DNA of 64,000 bases from Clostridium aestuarii (GCF_026735135.1 NZ_JAPQER010000005.1:1-64000), one strand, 5' to 3'; shown: positions 44,220 through 54,157, counted from the first letter of the stretch. The notes: generated by a model from the sequence alone, not told the origin. Made by a program: numbers and translations.

Positions 44220-45362
44220 ATGTTTCAAAAAACTAAAGTTACCATTTTTTCTTTTTCCATATTTGTATTTATGCTTATATTCAATATGAATTTAGCATTT
44301 GCAGATGAAACCAATAGCAGTAAATCTACAGAAGGTATTAAAGCAACTGTTTTAGATACATTAACAATAGATAATGCTGAATTAGAACAATCACACGGAA
44401 TTAAAAATCAAAAGGTTCAAATATTAATTACTAGTGGAAGTCATAAGGGAGAAAAGTTGATAATAGATAATACAATAGATACTTCTATGTCTGAAAATTT
44501 TTCATTGAGTAAAGGAGATAACATACTCATTTCAATTGAAGAAAAAAACGGAAAAATAACAAAAGCTTATATGTATCAGTTTGATAGAGGAAAATATTTA
44601 TTGTATTTAACTTTAGGATTTGTTATTTTAATGATTTTAATAGGAGGTATTAAGGGTATTAAATCAGTTTTTACTTTAGCTCTTACTATCATTATTATTC
44701 TAAAGGTACTTCCTACATTGTTACTTAAAGGATATGATCCAGTGACGACTTCGGTTTTAATTTGTATAGGAATAATTGTATTTACATTATTAATTGTAAG
44801 TGGGATAAATAGAAAAACTGTATCAGCAATTATTGGTACAAGCTGTGGAGTTGCAATGGCGGGATTAATAGCATTGTTAATGGGCAATTTAACTAAACTT
44901 ACAGGCTATGGAACAGAAGAAAGTCAAATGCTTATGTATATTCCTCAAAATATAAATTTTAATTATAAAGGTCTTTTATTTGCTGCAATATTAATGGGAG
45001 CTTTAGGTGCTATAATGGATGTTAGCATGTCTATTGCATCATCTATGAATGAAATAGATGATAGTAATCCTAATATTAGTACAGCATCACTTATGAAAGC
45101 AGGAATGAGTGTTGGTAAAGATATTATGGGAACTATGTCCAATACTTTAATATTAGCGTATATAGGAGCATCACTACAATTCGTTATACTTCTCATGGCA
45201 TATAATATTTCTTTTATTGAAATAATAAATCAGAATGTAATAGCTACTGAAATTGTAAGAGCATTATCAGGAAGCATTGGTCTTATATCCTCGATACCAA
45301 TAACTATTTTTGTGTCGGGAATACTCAGAAATAGAAAAGCTAGGAGAAGGTTGGAAATCTAG
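44220..45362 (+). CDS. YibE/F-family membrane protein
   Basis: 380 residues. The signal/TM segment is 1-28. A small extracytoplasmic β-domain follows (about 35-125, KNQKVQILITSG, GDNILISIEE). About seven TM helices to the C-terminus match YibE/F (GGIKGIKSVFTLALT, ILMGALGAIMDVSMSIASSMNE, AGMSVGKDIMGTMSNTLILAYIG). Its function is unknown. I chose ATG 44220 with GAGGAGG nine bases upstream. Confidence 0.9.
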   Translation: MFQKTKVTIFSFSIFVFMLIFNMNLAFADETNSSKSTEGIKATVLDTLTIDNAELEQSHGIKNQKVQILITSGSHKGEKLIIDNTIDTSMSENFSLSKGDNILISIEEKNGKITKAYMYQFDRGKYLLYLTLGFVILMILIGGIKGIKSVFTLALTIIIILKVLPTLLLKGYDPVTTSVLICIGIIVFTLLIVSGINRKTVSAIIGTSCGVAMAGLIALLMGNLTKLTGYGTEESQMLMYIPQNINFNYKGLLFAAILMGALGAIMDVSMSIASSMNEIDDSNPNISTASLMKAGMSVGKDIMGTMSNTLILAYIGASLQFVILLMAYNISFIEIINQNVIATEIVRALSGSIGLISSIPITIFVSGILRNRKARRRLEI

Positions 45363-45405
45363 CAGTTGATGATCAGATGAAAAATAAGTTTTGAATACCT
45401 AAATA

Positions 45406-45453
45406 AAAGCAGATTGTTCATGATTTATATTTATCACCAATCTACTTTTATAT
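45406..45453. terminator. Terminator between yibE/F and AIM24-family gene
   Basis: AAAAGCAGATTG / CAATCTACTTTT stem (one mismatch) around a long loop, with T-rich tail. It may serve both convergent genes. Confidence 0.6.
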
Positions 45454-45533
45454 TTGAGGAAATATTACAGTATCCTTAAGCGTTGCTTAATTTACCATTA
45501 ACTGGCAAAATGGTTACTAAACTAAAAGTATGG

Positions 45534-46331
45534 TTATTCTCCATCAAAAAGGTCACCAAGCATACCTAATGCGCTGCCTTCGCCAGTGCGTTTCCCACCA
45601 GTTTTAGGTGCTGATGCAAAAATTCTATCAGCTAATCTACTGAATGGAAGTGATTGTACCCAAACTGAACCAGGACCTTTTACTGTTGCAAAGAATAAAC
45701 CTTCACCACCAAAGAATGCAGATTTTATTCCACCGACAAACTCAATATTATAATGTACATCTTTTGTCATAGCAACAAGACATCCAGTATCAATTTTAAG
45801 GGTTTCTTCTGGCAGAAGATCTTTTTTTATGATTGTTCCTCCAGCATGAACAAAAGCTAAACCATCTCCTTCTAGTTTTTGTAGTATAAATCCTTCACCT
45901 CCAAAGAATCCTACACCAAGTTTTTTTCTAAAATCTATTCCAATAGATACTCCTTTTGCAGCACAAAGGAAAGCGTCCTTTTGACAGATGAGTTTTCCTC
46001 CTAATTCACTTAAATCCATAGGTATGATTTTACCAGGGTAAGGAGATGCAAAACTTACTTGCTGTTTACCATAAGCTTTATTTGTAAATAATGTCATGAA
46101 TAAACTTTCTCCAGTAAGTATTCTTTTACCAGCACCAAAAAGCTTATTCATAAATCCACTCTTATTACTTTTGTGAGAACCATCTCCGAAAATTGTATCC
46201 ATATCAATACCTGATGACATCATCATCATTGCTCCAGCTTCTGCAATAACGCTTTCATTTGGATCTAATTCAATTTCAACAAACTGCATATCATCTCCAT
46301 ATAGTGTATAATCGATTTCATGTGCATTCAT
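45534..46331 (-). CDS. AIM24/TIGR00266-family protein
   Basis: 265 residues, β-rich, with Gly-rich loops typical of AIM24/TIGR00266 proteins ([45 protein letters not shown]). The function is unknown in bacteria. The C-terminal tail is a Gly-rich [10 protein letters not shown]. The start is ATG 46331 with GGAGGGG seven bases upstream. Monocistronic. Confidence 0.9.
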   Translation of the reverse strand: MNAHEIDYTLYGDDMQFVEIELDPNESVIAEAGAMMMMSSGIDMDTIFGDGSHKSNKSGFMNKLFGAGKRILTGESLFMTLFTNKAYGKQQVSFASPYPGKIIPMDLSELGGKLICQKDAFLCAAKGVSIGIDFRKKLGVGFFGGEGFILQKLEGDGLAFVHAGGTIIKKDLLPEETLKIDTGCLVAMTKDVHYNIEFVGGIKSAFFGGEGLFFATVKGPGSVWVQSLPFSRLADRIFASAPKTGGKRTGEGSALGMLGDLFDGE

Positions 46332-46556
46332 AATAATCCCCTCCATTAAATATATTTTATAGTTAAATTTTATTAAGTATGCTCTATAATTTGCAAATTG
46401 TAAGAAAAAATATTGTTCGGTTTGAAAAATTCCTTATTACTATTATGCTTAAATTTGTTGATATAAATAATAAAAATGAGTAAACTAGATATAGTAAGAA
46501 TACGAAAAAATGGTTTTAAGTATCCAATTTAAAAACGGAGGTAATAACAGGAGATT

Positions 46557-49205
46557 ATGGGAAAAGAAAAATTATTGATATTAGATGGTCACAGTTTGAT
46601 GTATAGAGCTTTTTTTGCACTTCCTCAATTTACAAATTCTGAGGGCATCCATACAAATGCTGTATACGGATTTATAAAAATGTTATTAAAAATGAAAGAG
46701 GAGATAAAACCAGATTATATAGTAATTGCTTTTGATAAAAAAGCACCTACATTTAGACATAAGGAATATGAAGATTATAAAGCAGGTAGAGCAAAAATGC
46801 CCTCAGAGCTTAATGAACAATTTCCTATTGTAAAAGAACTGTTACAAATGCTTGCTATAAATATCTTTGAAATAGATGGTTTTGAAGCAGATGATTTAAT
46901 AGGTACTTTATCTAAGTTTGCGGATGAAAAGGATATAGAGGTTTTTATAGTTACAGGAGATAGAGATGCTCTTCAATTAGCAACAGATAATGTAAAAGTT
47001 GTTATAAATAAAAAGGGTATGAGCGAAGTAGAAATATATGATAAAAATAAAATGATAGAGGAATATGGAGTTACGCCAACGCAGTTTATAGATGTAAAGG
47101 GTCTTATGGGAGATAAATCTGATAACATACCAGGAGTACCAGGTATAGGACAAAAAACTGCATACAAGCTTATTAAGGAATATGGAAGTGTTGAAAGTGT
47201 ACTTGAAAATATAGAAAACATAAGCGGAAAGAAGATGAAAGAAAATTTAACGGAATATAGAGAACAAGCTGTTTTTAGCAAAAGATTGGCTACTATAATG
47301 ACAGAGGTTCCTATAGACATTGATTTAGATGAGATAAAATCTAAGAAAGATTACAATAGTGAAGGTGTTAGAGAATTATTTAAAAAGCTTGAATTTAAGT
47401 CTCTTTTTGATAAGATAGTAGAAAATTCTGAAGAAGTTAATAATCAAGATGAAGACAAAAAAGAAGAAGTGAATGAGGATATAGATGTAGATTATGAATA
47501 CATAGAAAATTCAAAGGATTTATCTGATTTGACTAACAAATTAGATAAAACAATATATATAAAGTTTGAGTTTAATGATGGAAATATATATTCTAAAGTT
47601 GAGTTTAGTAAAATATATATTAATTCTAATGATAAGGTATATGTATTAGATATAGAAAAAATGAATGAAGAAGATGCTTCAAGGGTAGTAAATATTTTAA
47701 AAATAATTTTTGAAGATGAAAAAATAAAAAAAGTATGTCATGATGCAAAAATGGCTTATATAGTTTGTAATAAACATAATATAGATTTTAAAGGTGTTAA
47801 GTTTGATACTAAAATAGCAGCTTATTTGATAGAACCTTCAAGCAAAGACTATATTTTAAAGGATATGATTGCAGCTAAATTTAAAGCTAATCTTTCAGGA
47901 AACGACGATGAAATAAAAATAAAAGAAGCTTTTTATATCAAAGAAATATATGAAGAACTTGAAGAGAAAATTAAGAACTTGGATATGGAAAAACTTTTAT
48001 ATGAAATTGAATTACCACTTGTAGGAGCGCTAGCTGCGATGGAGTGTGAAGGTTTTAAGATTGATAAACAAAAACTTGTTGAATTAGGAAAGGAATTTAA
48101 GATTAAAATAGAATCCCTTGAAAAAGAGATTTTTGAACTTGCTGATGAGGAATTCAATATAAAATCTCCAAAACAATTAGGTAAGATTTTGTTTGAAAAA
48201 ATGGATTTGCCTGTTGTGAAAAAAACAAAAACAGGATATTCTACAAATGCGGAAGTTTTAGAAAAACTCAAAGATAAGAGTACTATTATTCCCAAAATAA
48301 TAGAATATAGACAAATCACTAAGCTTGATTCTACTTATGTTACAGGATTAAAAAAGGTTATTGATGAAGATGGAAAAATACATTCTAGTTTTAATCAGAC
48401 TGTAACAACTACTGGAAGATTATCAAGCACAGAACCAAATCTTCAAAACATACCTATAAAATATGAAATGGGAAGAGAAATAAGAAGGGTTTTTGTAGCT
48501 AATAATGAAGATTCAGTGATACTTTCTGCAGATTATTCTCAAATTGAACTTAGAGTACTTGCACATATTGCAGGTGATGAAAATCTAATAGATGCTTTTA
48601 AACATCATAGTGATATACATACTAAGACAGCTTCGGAAGTATTTAAGGTACCTGTTGATGAGGTTACTTCTACGATGAGAAGCAATGCTAAGGCTGTAAA
48701 TTTTGGTATTGTTTATGGAATTGGTGCATTTAGTCTTGCAAAGGATATAAATGTATCAAGAAAAGAAGCAAAGGAATATATTGATACTTATTTTGAAAGA
48801 TATCCTTCTGTAAGAGAGTATATAGATAACATAATTAGCCAAGCAGAGAAAACTGGGTATGTAACTACTATTATGAATAGAAGAAGGTTTATACCAGAAA
48901 TTCAATCTAGAAATAAAATGATAAGGTCCTTTGGAGAAAGGCTTGCTATGAATACTCCAATACAAGGAAGTGCAGCGGATATAATTAAACTTGCTATGAT
49001 TAATGTATATAAAGAAATAATAAAGAGAAATTTAAAAACATCACTTATACTTCAAGTACATGATGAACTTATATTAAATGTATATAAGGACGAACTTGAA
49101 GAGGTTGAGAATATTGTTAGGAATGAGATGGAAAAGGTGATAGACATTTCGGTTCCATTAGAGGTAGATGTTAATATAGGAGAAACGTGGTACGAAGCCA
49201 AGTAG
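46557..49205 (+). CDS. polA: DNA polymerase I
   Basis: 882 residues. The 5' nuclease domain is about 1-290 (GHSLMYRAFFALP, GDKSDNIPGVPGIGQKTA). An acidic linker lies near 290-320. A 3'-5' exonuclease-like domain lacks the canonical DxE at its first motif (IKFEFNDG), so proofreading is probably lost, as in Bacillus. The polymerase domain is about 470-882 with motif A DYSQIELRVLAHIAG (near 659), motif B KAVNFGIVYGIGA and motif C QVHDELI (near 834). The start ATG 46557 has AGGAG upstream. It heads a run with coaE and a lytic transglycosylase. Confidence 0.96.
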   Translation: MGKEKLLILDGHSLMYRAFFALPQFTNSEGIHTNAVYGFIKMLLKMKEEIKPDYIVIAFDKKAPTFRHKEYEDYKAGRAKMPSELNEQFPIVKELLQMLAINIFEIDGFEADDLIGTLSKFADEKDIEVFIVTGDRDALQLATDNVKVVINKKGMSEVEIYDKNKMIEEYGVTPTQFIDVKGLMGDKSDNIPGVPGIGQKTAYKLIKEYGSVESVLENIENISGKKMKENLTEYREQAVFSKRLATIMTEVPIDIDLDEIKSKKDYNSEGVRELFKKLEFKSLFDKIVENSEEVNNQDEDKKEEVNEDIDVDYEYIENSKDLSDLTNKLDKTIYIKFEFNDGNIYSKVEFSKIYINSNDKVYVLDIEKMNEEDASRVVNILKIIFEDEKIKKVCHDAKMAYIVCNKHNIDFKGVKFDTKIAAYLIEPSSKDYILKDMIAAKFKANLSGNDDEIKIKEAFYIKEIYEELEEKIKNLDMEKLLYEIELPLVGALAAMECEGFKIDKQKLVELGKEFKIKIESLEKEIFELADEEFNIKSPKQLGKILFEKMDLPVVKKTKTGYSTNAEVLEKLKDKSTIIPKIIEYRQITKLDSTYVTGLKKVIDEDGKIHSSFNQTVTTTGRLSSTEPNLQNIPIKYEMGREIRRVFVANNEDSVILSADYSQIELRVLAHIAGDENLIDAFKHHSDIHTKTASEVFKVPVDEVTSTMRSNAKAVNFGIVYGIGAFSLAKDINVSRKEAKEYIDTYFERYPSVREYIDNIISQAEKTGYVTTIMNRRRFIPEIQSRNKMIRSFGERLAMNTPIQGSAADIIKLAMINVYKEIIKRNLKTSLILQVHDELILNVYKDELEEVENIVRNEMEKVIDISVPLEVDVNIGETWYEAK

Positions 49206-49228
49206 AATAACAATTGGGGGAGATTGAT

Positions 49229-49861
49229 ATGATAAAGGTTGGTTTAACTGGTGGAATAGGTAGTGGTAAGAGTACAGTTTCAAATATGATTAGAGAAAAA
49301 AATATACCTGTAGTAGATGCTGATATTATAGCAAGAGATGTTTTAGAAATATATTCTGAAATCTTAGAAGAAATAAAGAATGTTTTTGGAGAAAAATTTA
49401 TTAATGAGGACGGAAAGTTAAATAGAAGAGAACTTGGAAACTATATATTTAAAAGTAAAGAATTAAGAGGAAAGCTTGAAGATATAATGATTCCTTATAT
49501 AAAAAAAGAAATATTTGAAAGAATAGATAAATACAATAAATTAGGAGAAAACTTATGTATAGTGGATGCGCCAACATTAATAGAACATTGTATACATAAG
49601 GAAATGGATACAAATATCTTAGTTTGGGTCAATAGGGATATTCAAATTGAGCGTGTAATGAAAAGAGATTTTTTTAAAAAGGAACAGGTTTTACATAGAA
49701 TAAATTCTCAGATGTTGCTTCAAGATAAAAAGAAAGAAGTAGATTATGTAATAGATAATAGTTTTGATTTAGACTATACTAAAAAACAGCTCAAAGAAAT
49801 ATTGAAAAAAACTATGAGTGTAGGAGGCTGTAATGAAAGGCAGAAGGAAAAGAAAAAGTAG
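49229..49861 (+). CDS. coaE: Dephospho-CoA kinase
   Basis: 210 residues, the last enzyme of CoA synthesis. P-loop GLTGGIGSGKST (5-16) and the family DADIIARDVL (near 31) are present. ATG 49229 has GGGGGAG seven bases upstream; the longer in-frame reading begins inside that site. It overlaps the next gene by 29 bases, which suggests tight coupling. The gene order polA-coaE-slt is common in clostridia. Confidence 0.94.
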   Translation: MIKVGLTGGIGSGKSTVSNMIREKNIPVVDADIIARDVLEIYSEILEEIKNVFGEKFINEDGKLNRRELGNYIFKSKELRGKLEDIMIPYIKKEIFERIDKYNKLGENLCIVDAPTLIEHCIHKEMDTNILVWVNRDIQIERVMKRDFFKKEQVLHRINSQMLLQDKKKEVDYVIDNSFDLDYTKKQLKEILKKTMSVGGCNERQKEKKK

Positions 49862-50402
49862 ATTTATAGTAATAATAATACTTGCATTAGTTTTAATAAA
49901 TATTAAACTTATAGGAAGGGTTATATATCCTATTAAATACGAAGAATATATATATAAATATTCTAAACAGTATAATCTTAATCCTTATGTTGTTGCAGCA
50001 GTTATAAAGACAGAGAGTAAGTTTAATAAGGATGCAACATCTAAAAAAAATGCTTGTGGACTTATGCAGATAACACCTTCTACCGCTAAAGAAATTTCAC
50101 AGAAGATAAAAATTAAAGATTTTGAAGTTGATATGCTTTATGATCCAGAACTGAATATAAACATGGGATGTTGGTATTTAAGTGACTTAAGAAAAGAATT
50201 TGGAGCTAATATGGAACTTATACTTGCAGCATATAACGGAGGAAGAGGAAACGTTAAAAAATGGTTAAACAGTAGCGAGCATTCAAAGGATGGAGAGACA
50301 CTTCAATATATTCCGTTTAAAGAGACTGATAAATATATTAAAAAGGTACAGGTTAGTTATAATATTTATAGTTTTTTATATGAAGATAATAAAAATAAAT
50401 AA
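49833..50402 (+). CDS. Lytic transglycosylase (SLT domain), membrane-anchored
   Basis: 189 residues. An N-terminal TM anchor (10-28) precedes an SLT-type domain (about 40-175) with the catalytic Glu in AAVIKTESKFNKDATS (near 63) and GLMQITPSTAKEI (near 81), then AAYNGGRGNV. It cleaves peptidoglycan outside the membrane. GTAGGAGGCTG precedes the start and lies inside coaE. Confidence 0.93.
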   Translation: MKGRRKRKSRFIVIIILALVLINIKLIGRVIYPIKYEEYIYKYSKQYNLNPYVVAAVIKTESKFNKDATSKKNACGLMQITPSTAKEISQKIKIKDFEVDMLYDPELNINMGCWYLSDLRKEFGANMELILAAYNGGRGNVKKWLNSSEHSKDGETLQYIPFKETDKYIKKVQVSYNIYSFLYEDNKNK

Positions 50403-50434
50403 GAGTAAATATTAATGTTATTTTAATATAAGTA

Positions 50435-50462
50435 TTGACAGCATACATTATTAGAGTATAAT
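50435..50462 (+). promoter_or_regulatory. SigA promoter of tRNA-Leu(AAG)
   Basis: TTGACA (50435-50440), a 16-base spacer and TATAAT (50457-50462), 31 bases before the tRNA. Confidence 0.8.
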
Positions 50463-50493
50463 GTTAATTGAATAAAAGATAATATTTACTTTT

Positions 50494-50578
50494 GCAGGAG
50501 TGGCGGAATCGGCAGACGCGCACGTTTAAGGGGCGTGTACCGTGAGGTGTACGGGTTCAAGTCCCGTTTCCTGCACCA
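50494..50578 (+). tRNA. tRNA-Leu (AAG)
   Basis: An 85-base class II tRNA with acceptor GCAGGAG, anticodon stem CACGT / GCGTG with loop TTAAGGG, so anticodon AAG, a long variable arm and CCA. The AAG reading was assigned by fold; the A34 would be edited to inosine. Confidence 0.9.
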
Positions 50579-50584
50579 AAAATC

Positions 50585-50625
50585 AAGAGTGTCAATTGGA
50601 TTAAACCAATTGACACTCTTATTTA
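50585..50625 (+). terminator. Terminator of tRNA-Leu(AAG)
   Basis: A perfect 15-bp stem AAGAGTGTCAATTGG / CCAATTGACACTCTT with a six-base loop, then ATTT. Confidence 0.88.
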
Positions 50626-50754
50626 CTGGTAAAGTATAAAATTTTATATATTTTTTATTGAATAATTTCAAAAAAAAAACTAAAATAAAAATATAAGCAA
50701 TAAAAGATAAAATTATGTTGAGCTTATTTGCAAAATGTACGGAGGTGTTTTAAT

Positions 50755-51189
50755 ATGAGTAAATATTTAATAATAAGTACCCAGATTTTACCCGAAATTT
50801 ATGAAAAGGTTCTCAGAGCTAAAGAACTTTTAAGAATGGGAAAAGCAAAAGATATAACAGAGGCGGTAAAGGCTTGCGAAATAAGTAGAAGTTCATATTA
50901 CAAATATAAAGATTATGTTTTTTCTGTTTCTGAAGGCTCACATGCAAAAAAAGCTACAATTAGTTTTTCAGTTGCTCATCAGGCTGGAAAATTATCTAAT
51001 GTATTGGATAGAATAGCTTATGTTAATGGTAATATATTAACAATAAATCAGGATATACCAGTAAGTAACATTGCAAATATAAGAATAACTTTTGATGTTT
51101 CAAATATGAATATTGAATTGAATTCTCTTTTAGAGGAAATAAAAAGTATGGATAATGTTATAGAAGTAAAGCTTCTTGCCATGGGGTAA
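50755..51189 (+). CDS. ACT-domain protein, UPF0735/PheB-like
   Basis: 144 residues. An N-terminal helical region with an HTH-like KACEISRSSYYKYKDYV (near 40-56) is followed by an ACT domain (about 70-144; SFSVAHQAGKLSNVLDRIA, VSNIANIRITFDVS). The UPF0735 family is conserved in clostridia and bacilli and was linked to phenylalanine metabolism by name only; the ligand is unknown. I chose ATG 50755 with GGAGG eight bases upstream. Confidence 0.9.
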   Translation: MSKYLIISTQILPEIYEKVLRAKELLRMGKAKDITEAVKACEISRSSYYKYKDYVFSVSEGSHAKKATISFSVAHQAGKLSNVLDRIAYVNGNILTINQDIPVSNIANIRITFDVSNMNIELNSLLEEIKSMDNVIEVKLLAMG

Positions 51190-51278
51190 AATGAAAGATA
51201 CATAAATAAAAATTGTACTCAAATTTGAATCTTATGCATAACTTATTAATAAAGTTACACTATTATGGAGGGATGTGT

Positions 51279-51722
51279 ATGGATTCAAATGTTGACAATA
51301 AAAGAAAAAAGGACATAGATGAAGAATATGAAATGATACCTATGGGGATGTGCATGCCTATGGAAATGCAGGAAATGAGTATGATGCCAATGCAAACTAT
51401 GCCATATGGTATGCCAATGAATATGAATTGTATTCCTAATCCAATGAGTGGAATGATGATGAATCAAATGATGTATGGAAGAAATGATATGTTAAGAACA
51501 GACAATATTGAAACAAGTGGATATTTTGATGAAGACAAAATTGATGATACAAGAAAAAAAGATAATTATAGACCTAATCAAGTAAATAGAATACTTAGAA
51601 ATATTGAAAGATATAATCCGGGCATATTTAAACAGATGATGATGTTTGGAATACCTTATCCAACAGCTAAAAAGATTTGCAGAAGAATCATAAGATTAAC
51701 TCTTATGTATTATGATGATTAA
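51279..51722 (+). CDS. Met-rich protein, unknown function
   Basis: 147 residues. Residues about 17-70 are extremely rich in methionine (segments such as EMIPMGMCMPMEMQEMSMMP and MPYGMPMNMNCIPNPMSG). The C-terminal ~60 residues form a basic helical domain (NRILRNIERYNPGIFKQMMM, TAKKICRRIIRLTLMYYDD). It is possibly a metal-binding or coat-type protein, but I do not recognise the family. I chose ATG 51279 with GGAGGG six bases upstream. A terminator follows. Confidence 0.75.
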   Translation: MDSNVDNKRKKDIDEEYEMIPMGMCMPMEMQEMSMMPMQTMPYGMPMNMNCIPNPMSGMMMNQMMYGRNDMLRTDNIETSGYFDEDKIDDTRKKDNYRPNQVNRILRNIERYNPGIFKQMMMFGIPYPTAKKICRRIIRLTLMYYDD

Positions 51723-51731
51723 AGAAAAAAT

Positions 51732-51770
51732 CAGTCTTTAAACGTTAGTTTAGAGGCTGTCTTTTTTTTG
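51732..51770 (+). terminator. Terminator after the Met-rich gene
   Basis: CAGTCTTTAAA / TTTAGAGGCTG stem with G-U pairs and a six-base loop, followed by eight T. Confidence 0.85.
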
Positions 51771-51819
51771 AAGGAATTTTCAAGCTTTTGTAGAATTTAA
51801 AACAAAAGAGGTGTGAAAT

Positions 51820-52320
51820 ATGTTTGATATTAGATTGAATTTCAAAAATGTAGAAATTTCAAGTGTAGAAAAAGAAGATTTAGATAGTGTTTATAAATGG
51901 TTTATAAATGGTTTGAATTGTAATTTTGATAAAAAACAAAAACCATTAACCCAAAAACAATTCTATGAGATGTTTTTAGCATATTATTTAAGTGAATGTG
52001 AATTTTTTTTAAAGGTAGAGAGAAAAAAAGAGACTATAGGAATAGTTAAAGGTGCAATAGAATTTAAAAATCCAAATCAAGTTTGGTTAAAGTGGTTTTT
52101 TATAAATGAACAGTTTAGAAATGAAGGAGTAGGAACTGAAATATTAAAAAAGATAATTAATTATTTTTATAGAGAATGTAGGATAAATGATTTTTATATT
52201 AAAGTACCAAAGTGTTATATTAATATTTTGCAATTTTTTAAAAAAAATGATTTTAAATTAATAGGATTTTCTAATGAAAAAAATCAGTACCAAGATAAAG
52301 TAATGATTTTAAAAAAATGA
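51820..52320 (+). CDS. GNAT-family acetyltransferase
   Basis: 166 residues. The acetyl-CoA-binding motif is EQFRNEGVGTEIL near residues 92-104, and FKKNDFKLIGF lies near the C-terminus. AAAAGAGGTG precedes ATG 51820. The substrate is unknown. Confidence 0.8.
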   Translation: MFDIRLNFKNVEISSVEKEDLDSVYKWFINGLNCNFDKKQKPLTQKQFYEMFLAYYLSECEFFLKVERKKETIGIVKGAIEFKNPNQVWLKWFFINEQFRNEGVGTEILKKIINYFYRECRINDFYIKVPKCYINILQFFKKNDFKLIGFSNEKNQYQDKVMILKK

Positions 52321-52385
52321 TATAATGAAAAAATACTACGATATTATAAAATAAATGATAATATGATAAAATGATGCACGGATTA

Positions 52386-52415
52386 TTGACAAATATTTAT
52401 AATATATAATATAAT
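52386..52415 (+). promoter_or_regulatory. SigA promoter of the NlpC/P60 gene
   Basis: TTGACA (52386-52391), an 18-base spacer and TATAAT (52410-52415), about 130 bases before the start codon. Confidence 0.65.
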
Positions 52416-52544
52416 GGTAAACAGGTGTAGAAAATTGAGAATATTAAAAAAAGGATTATGCCATATAAAATGGTTTAATGATAAATTTTGTTATGATGTT
52501 GAGGTGTGAAAACGTTATCTTTAAAGTTGCTAGGAGGTAGAAAA

Positions 52545-53126
52545 ATGAAATGTTTTACACATAAGTTTATTATTCCAGCGATGTTTTTTATGGTCTTAGG
52601 TATAATAACAACTGTAAATAGCTACGAAGTAAAGGCAGATGTAAGTGTTCAGACAACTAAAAGTATAAATGTTCGTTCGAAGAAAATAGAAAGTAATAGA
52701 ATTATAAAGGTGCCTAAAGAAAAAGCAGAAAGAGAAAGGTTATCTAGAGGAAGTAGTAGTTCTAATACGAGCATAATAGAATATGCTTATAAGTTTTTAG
52801 GTAGACCATATGTTTGGGCAGCTTCAGGTCCAAGAGCATTTGATTGTTCGGGATTTACATCGTATGTTTATCGCAAGTTTGGATATAATCTACCTCATTA
52901 TACTGGTTACCAAGTAAGCTTAGGTAATGGAGTATCAAGGAGTAACCTTAAAACTGGAGATTTAGTTTTTTTCAATACATCAGGATCTAATAGCCATGTA
53001 GGCATATACATAGGAAACGGGAATTTTATTCATGCATCATCAGGTAAAAAGAAAATTATAGTAAGCAGCTTAAGTCAATCTTACTATAATTCTAGATATT
53101 CAACTGGGCGAAGGATAATAAAATAA
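52545..53126 (+). CDS. Secreted NlpC/P60 peptidoglycan hydrolase
   Basis: 193 residues. The signal peptide is about 1-32 (ends EVKADV). A linker rich in Lys and Ser follows, then an NlpC/P60 domain (about 75-193) with the catalytic Cys in FDCSGF near 105, His in SHVGIYIGNG near 156 and the third polar residue in FIHASS. It cuts D-Glu-diaminopimelate-type bonds in the wall. I chose ATG 52545 with AGGAGG seven bases upstream. Confidence 0.9.
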   Translation: MKCFTHKFIIPAMFFMVLGIITTVNSYEVKADVSVQTTKSINVRSKKIESNRIIKVPKEKAERERLSRGSSSSNTSIIEYAYKFLGRPYVWAASGPRAFDCSGFTSYVYRKFGYNLPHYTGYQVSLGNGVSRSNLKTGDLVFFNTSGSNSHVGIYIGNGNFIHASSGKKKIIVSSLSQSYYNSRYSTGRRIIK

Positions 53127-53151
53127 AGTGTAAAATAGAATAATACATATT

Positions 53152-53183
53152 AAAAATCTCAATCATTAGATTGGGATTTTTTT
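53152..53183 (+). terminator. Terminator of the NlpC/P60 gene
   Basis: AAAAATCTCAATC / GATTGGGATTTTT stem with a four-base loop and T-tail. Confidence 0.85.
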
Positions 53184-53269
53184 AGTATAAATATGCTTAT
53201 AGTCAAATAATATTAAAATATAAATGAATTTTTGTTTTTTTATTTTAACTTAGGTAGGGAGGAATAAAA

Positions 53270-54004
53270 ATGAAATACACTAGATATAATTTAAAAAAGA
53301 AAAAAAGTAATGGTATATTTTTTATCATTATAATATGTGGGATATTAGTATTAGCTTTAATTTTGGGGACTATTATATCAAATTTTATTATAAAAGATAT
53401 AAATGAAAGCAAAAGTAATAAAAACCCTGTTGAAAATATTGAGATGAATCCTGGTGATATAAAAAATAGTAAAGAAAAAAAATCAGGTGAAAAGATATAT
53501 AAAAATACAGGAGGTAGTTTTATTGCTATTCAATGTGGCGTGTTTGGAAGTAAAGAAAATGCTGATATATTAAAAGTGGAATTATCTGATTTGGGCAATC
53601 CATTTATAATAGAAGAAGAAGGTAAAAATAGAGTTATTTTAGGAATATATACTGAAAAGGAAGCTGAAGAACAAATAAAGATATTAAAGGATAATGGTAA
53701 AGATTATACTAGAATAAAATTTGTATTTGATACAAATAATTTATGTGATGCTCAAATTTATGAAATTATCAATGGAAATTTACAAATAATTAATAAATTT
53801 TCTGATAAAAAAGTTAAAGCAGTTGAAACTAAGCAGCTAAAGGAATGGATTTCAAAAATGAAAAAAATAGATAAAACAAGTGAAAATTATAATAAACTTC
53901 AAAATGTTAAAGATAATTCAAATAAATTGCCAGAGAAGATATCTAAAGAACAACTAAGTAAGCAAAATATTTATATATACAATATATTAAAGGAAATGAA
54001 ATGA
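53270..54004 (+). CDS. SPOR-domain membrane protein
   Basis: 244 residues. Short basic cytoplasmic N-terminus, TM about 16-39, a linker (40-83) and a SPOR domain about 84-150 (GGSFIAIQCGVFGSKENAD, GKNRVILGIYTEKEAEE). SPOR domains bind denuded glycans at the septum. The C-terminal ~90 residues are unassigned. GGGAGGAA precedes the start. It stands between wall and division genes. Confidence 0.85.
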   Translation: MKYTRYNLKKKKSNGIFFIIIICGILVLALILGTIISNFIIKDINESKSNKNPVENIEMNPGDIKNSKEKKSGEKIYKNTGGSFIAIQCGVFGSKENADILKVELSDLGNPFIIEEEGKNRVILGIYTEKEAEEQIKILKDNGKDYTRIKFVFDTNNLCDAQIYEIINGNLQIINKFSDKKVKAVETKQLKEWISKMKKIDKTSENYNKLQNVKDNSNKLPEKISKEQLSKQNIYIYNILKEMK

Positions 54005-54015
54005 ATAATTTTTAT

Positions 54016-54046
54016 AAGCATTCTTAAATTTTGAATGCTTTTTTAT
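54016..54046 (+). terminator. Terminator of the SPOR gene
   Basis: AAGCATTC / GAATGCTT stem with a nine-base loop followed by TTTTTATT. Confidence 0.85.
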
Positions 54047-54157
54047 TTATTTTATTGTTAAATAAAAATTAATAAAAATAATATATACTGCCACTTGTTT
54101 AAGTTTTTATTAAGTGTTAAACTATATAAGATAAAGGGGTTAAGGGGAGAATATATA

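Noticed and set aside
51285..51467. A His-rich antisense frame opposite the Met-rich gene
   Set aside because: His codons are simply the reverse complement of ATG-rich sequence; there is no start signal.
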